Shown here one piece after another: positions 47,083 to 56,491 of a stretch of DNA of 64,000 nucleotides. The position numbers and the translations under genes are program-made. Source of the DNA: JADJEK01 sp052034255 (lineage in GTDB: Bacteria; Planctomycetota; B15-G4; JADJEK01); assembly GCA_052034255.1 (NCBI GenBank), contig JBPOIU010000032.1, positions 8,233-72,232 of the forward strand, read 5' to 3'. Each line of letters opens with the position of its first letter. Position 1 is the stretch's first letter. The notes beneath the pieces were generated by a model that had not been told where the DNA came from, ran no database searches, and saw nothing but the letters and a program-made list of their open reading frames with translations.

Positions 47083-47934
47083 ATGTTCGTCGCCGTCTCG
47101 CGCTGCCTCGCGTTGTCCGCCGTCGCGTTCGCACTCGGTTCGTGCGCGCAACTGCAGGATCTGCTGGCGCAACTGCCGAAGCCGACCGCGAACGTCGTCG
47201 GCGTGAACTTCCAGGACCTGACGACCGAAGCGCTGACCCTCGGGTTCGACGTCGACGTGAAGAACCCGTATTCGGCGGCGTTGCCGCTCGGCAAGCTCGA
47301 CTTCTCGCTGGCGAGCGCAGACCAACCGTTCGTCTCCGGCCTCGTCGACGCCGCGCAGTCGATCCCCGCGAAGAGCAACGGCCTCGTCAAGTTGCCGGTC
47401 ACGATCAAGTTCAAGGAACTGCTCGGCGCGCTGCAGCACGTGAAGCCCGGCCAAGTCGTGCCGTACGTCGCGAAGTTCAACCTCGGCGTCGACGCGCCGG
47501 GCGTCGGGCCGATGAATCTCCCGCTCGAGAAGGCAGGCGAAGTGCCGGTGCCGACCGTGCCGCAAGTCGAGTTGGCCGGCATGAAGATCGGTCAGCTCAG
47601 CCTGAAGAAGGCGTCCTGCGAGCTGGCGTTCAAGGTCACGAACACGAACGAGTTCCCGTTCGACCTGAAGAACCTCGGCTACGACCTGAAGCTGTCGGGC
47701 GCGCAGATCGCGAAGGCGTCCGTGCTGTCGACGCAGGCGTTCGAACCGAACCAGGCCCAAGAGATCCGCATCCCGCTCGAGTTCGCGCCGTCGGACCTCG
47801 GGCTCGCGGTGTTCAACATCCTGAAGGGCGACGCGAGCGACTACAAGATCGCCGGTCTGCTCGACCTCGACACGCCGTTCGGCAAGCTGCAGACGCCGTA
47901 TCAGCGCGAGGGCAAGGCCGCGTTCTGGCGCTGA
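47083..47934 (+). CDS. LEA type 2-like lipoprotein
   Basis: A 283-residue protein with a lipoprotein signal (ALSAVAFALGSC) and two repeats of a LEA14/WHy-type beta-sandwich. Each has a VxVKNPYSAALPLGKLDFSL or FKVTNTNEFPFDLKNLGYDL core, the typical bacterial form. WHy domains are associated with desiccation and stress in plants; the bacterial role is not settled. CTGGAG precedes the ATG at 47083 by 6 bases. It converges on the membrane glycosyltransferase gene. Confidence 0.85.
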   Translation: MFVAVSRCLALSAVAFALGSCAQLQDLLAQLPKPTANVVGVNFQDLTTEALTLGFDVDVKNPYSAALPLGKLDFSLASADQPFVSGLVDAAQSIPAKSNGLVKLPVTIKFKELLGALQHVKPGQVVPYVAKFNLGVDAPGVGPMNLPLEKAGEVPVPTVPQVELAGMKIGQLSLKKASCELAFKVTNTNEFPFDLKNLGYDLKLSGAQIAKASVLSTQAFEPNQAQEIRIPLEFAPSDLGLAVFNILKGDASDYKIAGLLDLDTPFGKLQTPYQREGKAAFWR

Positions 47935-47964
47935 TGCACCCGACGCGGACCCGCGGGCGTCGGC

Positions 47965-49362
47965 TCACCGCCGTGCCCGGGGAGCGAGCGCGGCGTGTGC
48001 GATCGTCGCGACAGCCAACGCGCATGCGGGCGTGAGCTGGAAGAAGATGCGATCGATCGACCAGCGCAGGTGCCAGTCGATGTCGCGCGACGTCCCGAGA
48101 TAGACGACGAAGAACCCGAGCATGCCGAGCACGAGCGCGATCGTCGCGGCTCGCGCGTGGCGCCATGCGAGGTGCGGCAGCAGCAGCACAAGCACGACGA
48201 ACGCGAGCACGATCCAGTTCGTCTGCAGCGGATCCGCGATGCCGCGCTCGTATGCGGCGCGCGCAATGCGCGGTGCGTGATTTACGGCCTGCGCGCGCAC
48301 GCGGTCGAGGAACGGCGGCGCATCCGGATTCCCGATCAAGTCGTTGCGCACGCCGATCGCGACGTTGAACGCCCACTGCAGCGCGACGAGGGCCGCCGCG
48401 GGGAACGCGGTGCCGACGACGCGCAAGACGCCGAGGCGCGGCCCGCGCAACGTCGCGTCGAGGCCGAGTGCGATCACGGCGCACACGGCCAGCATCGTGC
48501 CCTCGTTCTTGCTCCACGCGAGGAACGCGAGCGCGATCCCGACTCCGCGCCACCAGCGCCCGTCGAGCCGCGCGCGAGCCGCGCATTCGAGCGTCGCCAA
48601 CAGCCCGAGCGCGACGAGCCCGTCGGCCGCCGCGTTCTCGCATTCCTCGACGATGCCGTCGCAGCCCGCGACGAGCAGCACCGCGATCGCGGCGGCCCAC
48701 GAGCCCGCAGCGCGGCGGACGCTGGAGGCCACCAGCAACACCAGCGCGACGACGCACGCGAAGATCGGGATGCGATTGCCGACGTGGACGATGCCGCCCG
48801 CATTGCTGAACGTGAACACCTGCAGCAGCGGGTTCAGCAGCGGGTAGTCCTGGTGCTGCAGCGTGAAGTCGGAGTGCAAGCGTTCGACGAGTCCTTCACG
48901 AAAGCCGTTCTCGACCCAGATCGCCTTCGCCTTGCCGGCCCAGATGTTCGCTTCGTCGCCGATCATCACGAGGGTCTCGCTGCCCTTCAGCGCGAAGTGC
49001 GCGACGAACGCGCAAGCGAGCGGGATCGCGATCGCGAGCGTGACGCGCGCGATGCGCGACTCCGATGCCGCGGGCGAGGACGGAAGGAGCGCCGCTTCGT
49101 CGGGGGATCGCGCGATGAAGCGCCGCGTGGCGAGCCAAGCGAGCACGGCGACGGCGATCGGCACGAAGCGGAACGCCGCGACGTCGAGGCGCGCGGCCAT
49201 CCACGCGAACTCGAGCAGCGCCAACGCCAGCGCTCCCGCGAGTTGCGCGAACGCGAGCGTGAACAGCCGGTCGCCGCGCGGTGCGGCCCAACGTGCGATC
49301 ACCCAGCCGAGCGCGAGCGGCGCGAGCACGACGTGGACGATGCCGAGCCACGACAGCGTCAT
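47965..49362 (-). CDS. GT-C-like multi-pass membrane glycosyltransferase
   Basis: A 465-residue integral membrane protein with ten or more hydrophobic segments. A conserved acidic pair, MIGDEANIW, lies in the long extracytoplasmic loop after the early TM helices, as in GT-C fold enzymes using polyprenyl-phosphate sugars. It is the last gene of a three-gene minus-strand operon, and its ATG overlaps the stop of the small gene upstream (ATGA). The acceptor and sugar are unknown. It ends near the LEA lipoprotein, with 30 bases between the convergent stops. Confidence 0.75.
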   Translation of the reverse strand: MTLSWLGIVHVVLAPLALGWVIARWAAPRGDRLFTLAFAQLAGALALALLEFAWMAARLDVAAFRFVPIAVAVLAWLATRRFIARSPDEAALLPSSPAASESRIARVTLAIAIPLACAFVAHFALKGSETLVMIGDEANIWAGKAKAIWVENGFREGLVERLHSDFTLQHQDYPLLNPLLQVFTFSNAGGIVHVGNRIPIFACVVALVLLVASSVRRAAGSWAAAIAVLLVAGCDGIVEECENAAADGLVALGLLATLECAARARLDGRWWRGVGIALAFLAWSKNEGTMLAVCAVIALGLDATLRGPRLGVLRVVGTAFPAAALVALQWAFNVAIGVRNDLIGNPDAPPFLDRVRAQAVNHAPRIARAAYERGIADPLQTNWIVLAFVVLVLLLPHLAWRHARAATIALVLGMLGFFVVYLGTSRDIDWHLRWSIDRIFFQLTPACALAVATIAHAALAPRARR

Positions 49363-49895
49363 CGGCGGCTGCTCACGCAACGGGACAACTCGAACGCGGC
49401 CGTGCGTTCGACGACATCGAAGGCTTCCGCGAGCGGCACGGGCGTCGACGGCGTGACGTTGACGAGCCACATGCCGTCTTGCAGCAGCGACGCGTACGCC
49501 GCGGCGTGTTCGAACGGGCCGTATCCCATCGGGACTTCCGCGGGATAGCGCAGCGCCTGCAGGCGCAGTTGCAGCAGCACCATGCGGTCGCGCGTGCGCT
49601 CGAGGTCAGGCACCTCCGTCGCGTACAGCATCACCATCGCGTCGAGTGGAACGTGGCGCTCCAGCGCGAAGAACAACGCGGCGTCGTCGTCGAGCGACCA
49701 GCGGATGCGCGTGTCGAAGTCGGCCGTCAGGCGCTCGAACTGCGTCGACGCTGGTGTCGTGGCGAGGGCTTGGCCGCGTTGCCACAGCGTCGCGCCGAAT
49801 CGCCACAGGACGACGCCGACGATCAGGAATGCGACGCCGCGTACGAACACGGAGTGAGGTGGAGTCGTCGAGGGCTCGAATGCCGTAGCCGTCAT
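49359..49895 (-). CDS. Small membrane-anchored protein in glycosyltransferase operon
   Basis: A 178-residue protein with one N-terminal transmembrane segment (SVFVRGVAFLIVGVVLWRF) and a soluble extracytoplasmic domain. It overlaps both neighbours by 4 bases, which ties it to the two large membrane proteins, perhaps as an accessory subunit. I do not recognise the family. Confidence 0.75.
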   Translation of the reverse strand: MTATAFEPSTTPPHSVFVRGVAFLIVGVVLWRFGATLWQRGQALATTPASTQFERLTADFDTRIRWSLDDDAALFFALERHVPLDAMVMLYATEVPDLERTRDRMVLLQLRLQALRYPAEVPMGYGPFEHAAAYASLLQDGMWLVNVTPSTPVPLAEAFDVVERTAAFELSRCVSSRR

Positions 49896-51490
49896 TTGTG
49901 CAGGTACATGCCGAGATGAGCGCGTGCGAGCGCTTCGACTTCGGGAGTGAAGCGCCATACCCGAATCGCGTGGCCCACCGTAGCCGCCGGTGCCAGATCG
50001 TCGAGTGCGCTGACGAACGCATAGAGGGGATTGCGCGCGCGCTCTGCGGGCGTTTGCGTCGTACGGACGTAGGTCATGCTGATCGCGATCGCACAGCGAT
50101 CGAGCTTGCTCGCGTTCGCGAGATGCGACGCGAGCGCGGGGAGCCCGACGAACGGACGATCCAGCGGCTCGATGGTGTTCAACAGTCCGAACACGGTCTC
50201 GAGGTCGTGATCGGCGGCATAGGTCCGCAACGCGGGCGTGGCTTGGCCCCAATCCGCGTTCGAGTCGACGGCGATGCGCGAGCCACGCTCGAACCCTCCG
50301 ACGAATGCGTTCCAGTAGGCGAGATGGTCCGGATGTGCGGCGGCCACGGCAATCAACTGCGCGGCGATGGCCGAGCCTGCGGCGATGCGTACGGGACGCC
50401 ACGAAGAGTTCAGTCCAGCGGCGAGCGCGGGAGTGGCGCACAGCGCAAGAAGCGCGAATGCGGGCAGCAAGAACCGGTACCCCTGTGGGTAGTCACTGAT
50501 CACGAGCGCCACGAGCAGTCCGAGCGCCGGTGCGCCGTGCGCGACCCAAGCGGACCTGTGGAGCGCACGGCGGGCGTGGGGGAATGCCAAGCATGCCGCG
50601 CCGATCACGAGTGTGGTCAGCAACAGCGGAGTGGACTTGCCGAAGAGCAATACGGGATAGAACCACGGGCCCGGATCTCCGAACTCCCCGAGGAAGTACG
50701 TGAGCAGATCGCTTCCAGCGAATTCCCGCGCGGCGTCGATCGGTTCGACCAGGCTCGACGCGAACGCGCGATAGGCGACATCGGCGAGCAACAGACCGAA
50801 ACCGCTCGCGATCACCGCCGCCACGGTGCGGCGGACGTCGCGCTGGGGTCGCACGAGCGTCGCGACGAGTGCGGTTCCGACGACCGCCACGCACGTGAGC
50901 TTCGTCGCGATGGCCAACCCGGCGAGCAGCGCGACCAACGCTCCGCGCAGGGCGCCACCGCGATCGAGGAACGCGCGCAGTGTCATGGTGAACGCGACGC
51001 TCGCGGTGGCCGCGAGGATGTCGGGACTGACCAACCCCGCGTGGGACAACAGCGCCGGACTCGTGCCGACGAGGGCGAGGGCCGCCACCAGACCGCTCGT
51101 CCCCGCGAGTCGAAAACCCTCCCAGGCCACCAGCACCAGGAGCAGCGCGAACGCCAGCCAAGCCGGGAGTCGAGCGCGGCGCAGCGCATCGGGGGGACCC
51201 GTCCGCTCGAGGAATTCCACGCCGTACTGCCAGATCGCGAAGCCGGATCGCACGTCGATCGGATTCCAATCCTGTGCGGCGGCGCGCTCTTGCGCGGAAA
51301 ACGGCAAGCCGAAGACGATCGACACCGGAGTGCCATCCCGCGCCGCGAACGTGCCATGCTCGAGCATGGTCAGACTGGACGCGACGCGTTTGGGCTCGTC
51401 GAAGCAAAGTCCCGATGCGACACGGACTTGCCACGCCGCGAGCAGGATGCAAACGAAGAGCAAGCCCCCGATCCAACGCACTCGGTTCAT
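49892..51490 (-). CDS. GT39/ArnT-like membrane glycosyltransferase
   Basis: A 532-residue integral membrane protein with about eleven TM segments and an acidic pair in the first external loop (LCFDEPKRV), typical of the PMT/ArnT (GT-C) class. The soluble C-terminal part contains DSNADWGQ, often seen in bacterial GT39-like proteins. It transfers a sugar from a lipid carrier to an unknown acceptor. ATG 51490 begins just before TM1. It is the first gene of the operon, and its stop overlaps the next start. Confidence 0.8.
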   Translation of the reverse strand: MNRVRWIGGLLFVCILLAAWQVRVASGLCFDEPKRVASSLTMLEHGTFAARDGTPVSIVFGLPFSAQERAAAQDWNPIDVRSGFAIWQYGVEFLERTGPPDALRRARLPAWLAFALLLVLVAWEGFRLAGTSGLVAALALVGTSPALLSHAGLVSPDILAATASVAFTMTLRAFLDRGGALRGALVALLAGLAIATKLTCVAVVGTALVATLVRPQRDVRRTVAAVIASGFGLLLADVAYRAFASSLVEPIDAAREFAGSDLLTYFLGEFGDPGPWFYPVLLFGKSTPLLLTTLVIGAACLAFPHARRALHRSAWVAHGAPALGLLVALVISDYPQGYRFLLPAFALLALCATPALAAGLNSSWRPVRIAAGSAIAAQLIAVAAAHPDHLAYWNAFVGGFERGSRIAVDSNADWGQATPALRTYAADHDLETVFGLLNTIEPLDRPFVGLPALASHLANASKLDRCAIAISMTYVRTTQTPAERARNPLYAFVSALDDLAPAATVGHAIRVWRFTPEVEALARAHLGMYLHK

Positions 51491-51751
51491 TCCCAGCCTG
51501 GACCGGAACCTATCTAGTGCACAAACACTGGTCCGGATCGGGCTTGCGCGCAACTGGAGTCGCGGAGTGGGGGCGCGAAATGTAGCGCATGCCGCGCGCG
51601 CGACCGAGAGCCATCACGGGAACATCGCGGTGGCCGCGCACGCACCCACCCGCGCGCCGCGCACCCGAGCCGCGCCCACTGTCCAACCCGTGGATGCCCT
51701 GCTAGGCTGCTCGCCCCCTTTCAGGAAACCCAGACCTCTTCGGGAGAACTC

Positions 51752-52759
51752 ATGCTTCATCGAATGACTTCGGCGGCGGTGATCTGCGCGGCGCTGTGCG
51801 CGTCCGCGAGCGCTCAGGTGACGACGTACGGGACGGCTTGCCACGACAACGGCGGTACGGCTCCGACGCTCGCGGCGAGCCTGTTCGGCGCGCCGATCGG
51901 CGGCTCCAACCTGACGATCTCGGTGTCGGGTGGCGTGCCGAGCTCGTCGTTCCTGCTGTTCCTCGGTCTCGGCCAGGCCAACATCCCGCTCGGTTACGGC
52001 TGCGACCTGTTGATGCCGAGCATCGTCGCGAACATCGGCCTCCCGCTCGATCCGGGTGGCGCGCTGTCGTTCGCCGCTCCGCTGCCGAGCGTGCCGTTCA
52101 CGTTCAGCTTCACGATGCAGGCATTCTGCATCGATCCGAGCACGCAGCTCGGCGCGTCGTCGACGAACGGCGTCCAGGTCACGCTGAACCCGAATCCGGT
52201 GCCGGCTGGCCTCGTGATCAACGAGGTCGACTACGACCAACCGAACACGGATACGACCGAGTTCATCGAGATCCTGAACCCGACCTCGAACACGATCTCG
52301 CTGGCGGGCATCAGCCTCGCGCTCGTGAACGGCTCGAACAACGCGTCGTACCAGGTCCTCGACCTGTCGTCGCTCGGTTCGCTGGTGCCGGGTGAATACC
52401 TCGTCGTCGGTCAGGCCGGCGCGCTCGCGCAGGTCCTCGGCGGCACGAAGACGCTGCTGTTGCCGGTCGTTTCGGGCGGCACGGTCCAGAACGGCGCTCC
52501 GGACGGAATCGCGCTGGTCGACACGATCAACGCCACGCTGATCGACGCGCTGTCGTACGAGGGCTCGATGACGGCCGTGACGATCACGGGTGTCGCGGGC
52601 ACGTTCAACCTCGTCGAGGGCACCGCGACGTCGGCGGCGGACGCGACGCCGTTCACGAACTCCATGATCCGCTTCCCGAACGGCAGCGACTCGAACGACG
52701 CGTCGGCCGATTGGTGGCTGTCGGCCCTCCCGTCGCCGGGCGCCCTCAACACGCCCTGA
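51752..52759 (+). CDS. Exported lamin-tail-domain protein
   Basis: A 335-residue secreted protein. It has a signal peptide (ends ASASAQ), an N-terminal module (~25-145, from TTYGTACHDNGG to SSTNGVQVTLNP) also found in other exported proteins of this window, and a lamin tail domain (~150-330, with LVINEVDYDQPNTDTTEFIE and LVPGEYLVVG). Lamin tail domains in bacteria occur in secreted proteins and nucleases; no nuclease part is present. A strong terminator follows. Confidence 0.85.
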   Translation: MLHRMTSAAVICAALCASASAQVTTYGTACHDNGGTAPTLAASLFGAPIGGSNLTISVSGGVPSSSFLLFLGLGQANIPLGYGCDLLMPSIVANIGLPLDPGGALSFAAPLPSVPFTFSFTMQAFCIDPSTQLGASSTNGVQVTLNPNPVPAGLVINEVDYDQPNTDTTEFIEILNPTSNTISLAGISLALVNGSNNASYQVLDLSSLGSLVPGEYLVVGQAGALAQVLGGTKTLLLPVVSGGTVQNGAPDGIALVDTINATLIDALSYEGSMTAVTITGVAGTFNLVEGTATSAADATPFTNSMIRFPNGSDSNDASADWWLSALPSPGALNTP

Positions 52760-52805
52760 TCGAACGCAACGGAGCCGCGACCTCGGTCGACGGCTTGGAT
52801 TCCTG

Positions 52806-52846
52806 ACGACCGGCGCTCTCCGCTCCATGCGGGGAGCGCCGGTCGT
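52806..52846 (+). terminator. Rho-independent-like terminator
   Basis: ACGACCGGCGCTC (52806-52818) pairs perfectly with GAGCGCCGGTCGT (52834-52846). An inner TCCGC/GCGGG extends the stem, and GCTTTC follows. It lies 46 bases after the lamin-tail gene stop. Confidence 0.85.
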
Positions 52847-52881
52847 GCTTTCGGGGGACGAGGTCCGTACGCTCCGGCGCC

Positions 52882-54021
52882 ATGGGTGAACACTCCCGGT
52901 CGATCAATCTCGCCGCGTCCCTGCTCTCGATCGTGCTGATCGGCTTCCTGCTGAAGGTCGCGCAGCCGCTGGTCGTGCCACTGATCGTCGCAGCACTGCT
53001 GTGCGTTGCGTTCCAACCGCTGATCGCGCTGCTCGAGCGCCGCAAGGTGCCGTGGTGGGCGACCGTGTCGGTCGTGATGCTCGGGTTGCTCGGGCTCAGC
53101 GTGTGGGGTGGCACGGAGCTCGTCCAAAGCGCCAATGAACTCTTGAAGTCGCTCGACGATGCGGGCTCGAGCGCGGTCGCGCAACCGCGGCCGTTGCCGT
53201 TCACCGTGCTCGCACCGGATCCGGCGACGGAATCGTTCGAGACCGCCAGTCAGGACTTCCTGGCCGCCATTCGCTCCGTGTTGCATGGCGAGCCGAGTCA
53301 GCAAGCGATCGATGCGTTGAAGAAGGCCGCGCCGAAGGCCGCATCGTGGTTCGTCAAGGGCACGGGCGCGGTCATGTCCGCGGCGTCGGACATCATCCTC
53401 GTGCTGCTGTTCATGATCCTGATCTTCGCGGAGCAGCACACGTCGCGCATCAAGCTCAACCGCGCGTTCGGCTCGAGTTGGCCGACGATGGAGAACGTGC
53501 TCGACGACATCCGGCGTGACGTGTCGCGCTACGTCTCGCTGAAGACGATCTTGAACCTCGTGACCGCGCTCGGCTGTTGGATCGGCATGGTGGTCCTCGG
53601 CGTGCCCTCCGCGGGACTGTTCGCGTTGCTGACGTTCCTGCTCGGTTTCATCCCGAACTTCGGAGCCATCCTCGCGGCGATCCCGCCGATCGCGGTGAGC
53701 TTCTCGACCAGCGAATCGCTGACGACACCACTCGTGCTCGTCGCGATCCTGGCGGTCGTGAACGTGGTGATCGGCAACGTCGTCGAACCCGCGATGCTCG
53801 GCAAATCGCTGCACCTGTCCACGCTCGTGATCGTCGTCGCGGTGCTCGCATGGACGGCGCTGTGGGGCTTCGCGGGAATGGTGCTCGCGGTCCCGCTGAC
53901 GCGCAGCGTGCAGCTCGTCCTCTACCGCATCCCGGACCTGCGCTGGATCGCGATCCTGATGAGCGACGGCGACGAGGAACTCCCCGACGAACAAAAGGGG
54001 ACAGTCCCCACGCCGACCTGA
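52882..54021 (+). CDS. AI-2E family transporter
   Basis: A 379-residue PerM/TqsA-like membrane protein with seven to eight TM segments, including the conserved GFIPNFGAILAAIPP and NVVEPAMLGKSLHLS regions near the C-terminal half. The family exports small molecules or ions and includes the autoinducer-2 exporter; the substrate cannot be told from sequence. The C-terminal KGTVPTPT is encoded by a palindromic repeat that also ends the convergent methyltransferase gene. Confidence 0.93.
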   Translation: MGEHSRSINLAASLLSIVLIGFLLKVAQPLVVPLIVAALLCVAFQPLIALLERRKVPWWATVSVVMLGLLGLSVWGGTELVQSANELLKSLDDAGSSAVAQPRPLPFTVLAPDPATESFETASQDFLAAIRSVLHGEPSQQAIDALKKAAPKAASWFVKGTGAVMSAASDIILVLLFMILIFAEQHTSRIKLNRAFGSSWPTMENVLDDIRRDVSRYVSLKTILNLVTALGCWIGMVVLGVPSAGLFALLTFLLGFIPNFGAILAAIPPIAVSFSTSESLTTPLVLVAILAVVNVVIGNVVEPAMLGKSLHLSTLVIVVAVLAWTALWGFAGMVLAVPLTRSVQLVLYRIPDLRWIAILMSDGDEELPDEQKGTVPTPT

Positions 54022-54057
54022 CGCGCCGCGCGTCAAGACGGCGTGGGGACTGTCCCC
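53997..54057. repeat. Nested palindrome / bidirectional terminator overlapping two stop codons
   Basis: The arms 53997-54015 and 54039-54057 are perfect 19-base complements (GGGGACAGTCCCCACGCCG and its reverse). Between them lies a second palindrome, TGACGCGC-C-GCGCGTCA (54019-54035), which holds the stop codons of both convergent genes. Each arm also contains GGGGACAGTCCCC, seen at 9662. It is strong enough to act as a terminator in both directions. Confidence 0.85.
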
Positions 54058-54941
54058 GTCTTCACGACGTGGACGTGGCGCGTCGCGTGGCGGCGCGGGA
54101 AGCGGGAGGGGACGTCGAACGACGTCGCCTCGAGTCCAACGCTCGCGAACAGATCGCGCTGGATCGCGGCTTCCTCGGGTTCCTGATTCACGATCAGCAG
54201 CATGCCGCCCGGAGCACGCAAGCTCGCGACGTGCGCGAGCATCCGCTCGGGCGCGAGGTGGCGGCGTGGCAGTCCCCAGCGCAACAGCGGTGCCGGCGTG
54301 ACGAACGGATGCAGCCACGTGATGACGTCGTACGGCTCGCGATGCGCGAGGACGTCCCCGGCGACGAAGCGATGCGCGCTCCCGAAGCCGGCGTCTGCCG
54401 CCAGCGCGAGGAAGTACGCCGCGGCATCGGCGCGACTGTGGCCGTCGGCGTACACGCGATACGCATCGAGCTCGATCCCCGTGAGTTCGATCGCGTCGCG
54501 CCGCGCGCCCCGTGCGACGAGGCTCGCGAGCAGTGCGGGCGCGACCTCGAAGTTCTTGCTGCCGACGTCGAGCACGCGCAGCGGCGTCGCGGTCGGTGGC
54601 GGATGGCGCTCGAACACCGCAGCGAGCAAGTCGACGACGTGCAGCGTCGTCGCCAACGTCGATGCGTGCATCCGTTCGGTGAGGTCCGCCAGTCCGAAGC
54701 GCTGCAGCGTCGCGATCGCGAGCGGATCGGTCAGCGGCGTCGCGCGCGTCTCGCGATATCCGGCGCGCCGGAAGCGCAGCCGCGATCGCAGCGCGAAGAA
54801 CACGGGATTGGCGAGCGCGAGCAGCGCGCACTCGACGCGCTCCACGAACGACGTCGAGGCGCCGTCGTCGCGGGCTCGGCGGTCGTCCGCGTCCTCGCTG
54901 TCCGTGCGCCCTTCGCCGTCGTCGCGCATCGGCGAGGTCAC
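54033..54941 (-). CDS. Class I SAM-dependent methyltransferase-like protein
   Basis: A 302-residue protein with a Rossmann-type SAM site (RVLDVGSKNFEVAPALL, ~125), an acidic ribose-binding region (LTGIELDAYRV) and a later DVITWLHPFV motif. The substrate is unknown. It starts at GTG 54941, overlapping the ferredoxin stop as GTGA, so it ends the minus-strand CoA-catabolism operon. Its last residues, KTGTVPTPS, come from the palindromic repeat and are probably not functional. Confidence 0.75.
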   Translation of the reverse strand: MTSPMRDDGEGRTDSEDADDRRARDDGASTSFVERVECALLALANPVFFALRSRLRFRRAGYRETRATPLTDPLAIATLQRFGLADLTERMHASTLATTLHVVDLLAAVFERHPPPTATPLRVLDVGSKNFEVAPALLASLVARGARRDAIELTGIELDAYRVYADGHSRADAAAYFLALAADAGFGSAHRFVAGDVLAHREPYDVITWLHPFVTPAPLLRWGLPRRHLAPERMLAHVASLRAPGGMLLIVNQEPEEAAIQRDLFASVGLEATSFDVPSRFPRRHATRHVHVVKTGTVPTPS

Positions 54942-55300
54942 GCCTCCGGCTTCGGTCCCATCGCCGCGGCCGGCGTGTTCAGGTGACGCTCGGGGATCAC
55001 GAGACGCTGCACGACCTCACCGCGATCGAGATGCTGATCGAAGATCTCGGTGACGTCGTCCGGCGTCACGCAGCCGTACCACACGCCTTCCGGGTAAACG
55101 ACGATCACGGGCCCGTACGCGCACTGATCGAGGCATCCGGCTTGGTTCGCGCGCACGATCCCCTTCAGCTTGCGCTTGCCGACCTCTTCCTTGAAGCGCT
55201 CGCGGACCGCCATCGCGCCACGCGACGAGCAGCAGCCGCGCGGACTCCCCGGCTCGCGCTCGTTCGTGCAGATGAACACGTGGTGCTTCAGCTTCGGCAT
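54938..55300 (-). CDS. Thioredoxin-like [2Fe-2S] ferredoxin
   Basis: A 120-residue protein of the thioredoxin-like ferredoxin family (NuoE/Fdx type). Cys ligands are visible in FICTNEREPGSPRGCC and in GCLDQCAYGPVIVVYP, followed by the conserved GVWYG. It probably shuttles electrons. It lies 21 bases after the acyl-CoA dehydrogenase stop, so it may belong to that operon, although electron-transfer flavoprotein is the usual dehydrogenase partner. Confidence 0.9.
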   Translation of the reverse strand: MPKLKHHVFICTNEREPGSPRGCCSSRGAMAVRERFKEEVGKRKLKGIVRANQAGCLDQCAYGPVIVVYPEGVWYGCVTPDDVTEIFDQHLDRGEVVQRLVIPERHLNTPAAAMGPKPEA

Positions 55301-55321
55301 CGGTGCCTCGTTCCTCGCTCG

Positions 55322-56491
55322 TCAGTAGCCGGGATTGCCGTCCTTGAGCAGCCGCGTCGCGATGACGACTTGCTGGATCTCGGACGTGCCTTCGTAGATG
55401 CGCAACGCGCGGATCTCGCGATACAGGCGTTCGACGATCGAGCCGACGAGCACGCCGGCGCCGCCGAAGATCTGCACGGCCTTGTCGATGACGCGCTGCG
55501 CCGCCTCGGTCGCTTGCCATTTCGCGAGCGACGACTCACGCGTGGTCGGCGCGTCCGTCGTGTCTTGCAGCGTCGCCGCGCGATAGACGAGCAGCCGCGA
55601 CGACTCGACGTCGGCCGCCATCTGCGCGAGATGGAACTGGATGCCCTGGAACGCCGCGATCGGCTTGCCGAACTGGACGCGCGTCGACGCCCGCGCCAGC
55701 GCTTCGGCCAACGCACGGCGCGCGAGCCCGCACGCCGCGGCGCCGACGGTGGGGCGGAATACGTCGAGCGTCTTCATCGCGATCGAGAAGCCCTCGTTCA
55801 CGTCGCCGAGCAGCGCCGAGTCCGGAACGAAGCACCGTTCGAAACGGAGTGTGCCGATCGGGTGCGGCGCGATCACGCGCTGGCGCTCGATGACTTGGAG
55901 GCCCGGATTCGTCTTCTCGACCACGAACGCCGAGATGCCCTTCGCGCCCGCGTTCGCATCGGTCTTCGCGAACACCGAGTAGACGTCGGCGACGCCGGCG
56001 TTCGAGATGAACGTCTTCACGCCGTCGAGGACGTAGCCGCCGTCGACCTTGGTCGCGGTCGTGCGCATGGACGCGACGTCGGAACCCGCTTCGGGTTCGG
56101 TCAACGCGAACGCAGCGATCGCGACGCCGGACGCGACGCGCGGCAGAACGGTCGATTGCTGCTCTTTCGTGCCCGCGATCCACACCGGCGCCGAGCCGAG
56201 CCCCTGCATCACGAACATGCAATCCGCGAAACCCGACGCGCGCGCGAGGTTCTCGCGCACGAGGCACAGCGAACGCGCGTCGATGCCGCGCCGCCCGCTC
56301 GGCTTCGTCTTCGGCAGCACGTAGTCGAGCAAGCCGCCGTCGGCCAACACGCCGATGAAGCGACGCGCCTGCGCGTCCTCCTCGCCGCCTTCGGCCTCCA
56401 GCGGCTCGATGCGTTCGTGCGCGAACACGCGCAAGCGCGCGTCGAGCTCGGCGTGATGCGGTTCGAAGCGGACTTCGTTGCGGCCGATCAC
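55322..56491 (-). CDS. Acyl-CoA dehydrogenase
   Basis: A 389-residue FAD enzyme that introduces a double bond into an acyl-CoA. Signature regions are AFALTEPEAGSD (~125), DGVKTFISNAG, RVQFGKPIAAFQ and the C-terminal IYEGTSEIQQ with the catalytic Glu. It starts at GTG 56491 and overlaps the enoyl-CoA hydratase stop as GTGA. The upstream open frame to 57028 is antisense to nothing real and was ignored. The acyl group is not identifiable; short or branched chains fit the operon. Confidence 0.93.
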   Translation of the reverse strand: MIGRNEVRFEPHHAELDARLRVFAHERIEPLEAEGGEEDAQARRFIGVLADGGLLDYVLPKTKPSGRRGIDARSLCLVRENLARASGFADCMFVMQGLGSAPVWIAGTKEQQSTVLPRVASGVAIAAFALTEPEAGSDVASMRTTATKVDGGYVLDGVKTFISNAGVADVYSVFAKTDANAGAKGISAFVVEKTNPGLQVIERQRVIAPHPIGTLRFERCFVPDSALLGDVNEGFSIAMKTLDVFRPTVGAAACGLARRALAEALARASTRVQFGKPIAAFQGIQFHLAQMAADVESSRLLVYRAATLQDTTDAPTTRESSLAKWQATEAAQRVIDKAVQIFGGAGVLVGSIVERLYREIRALRIYEGTSEIQQVVIATRLLKDGNPGY

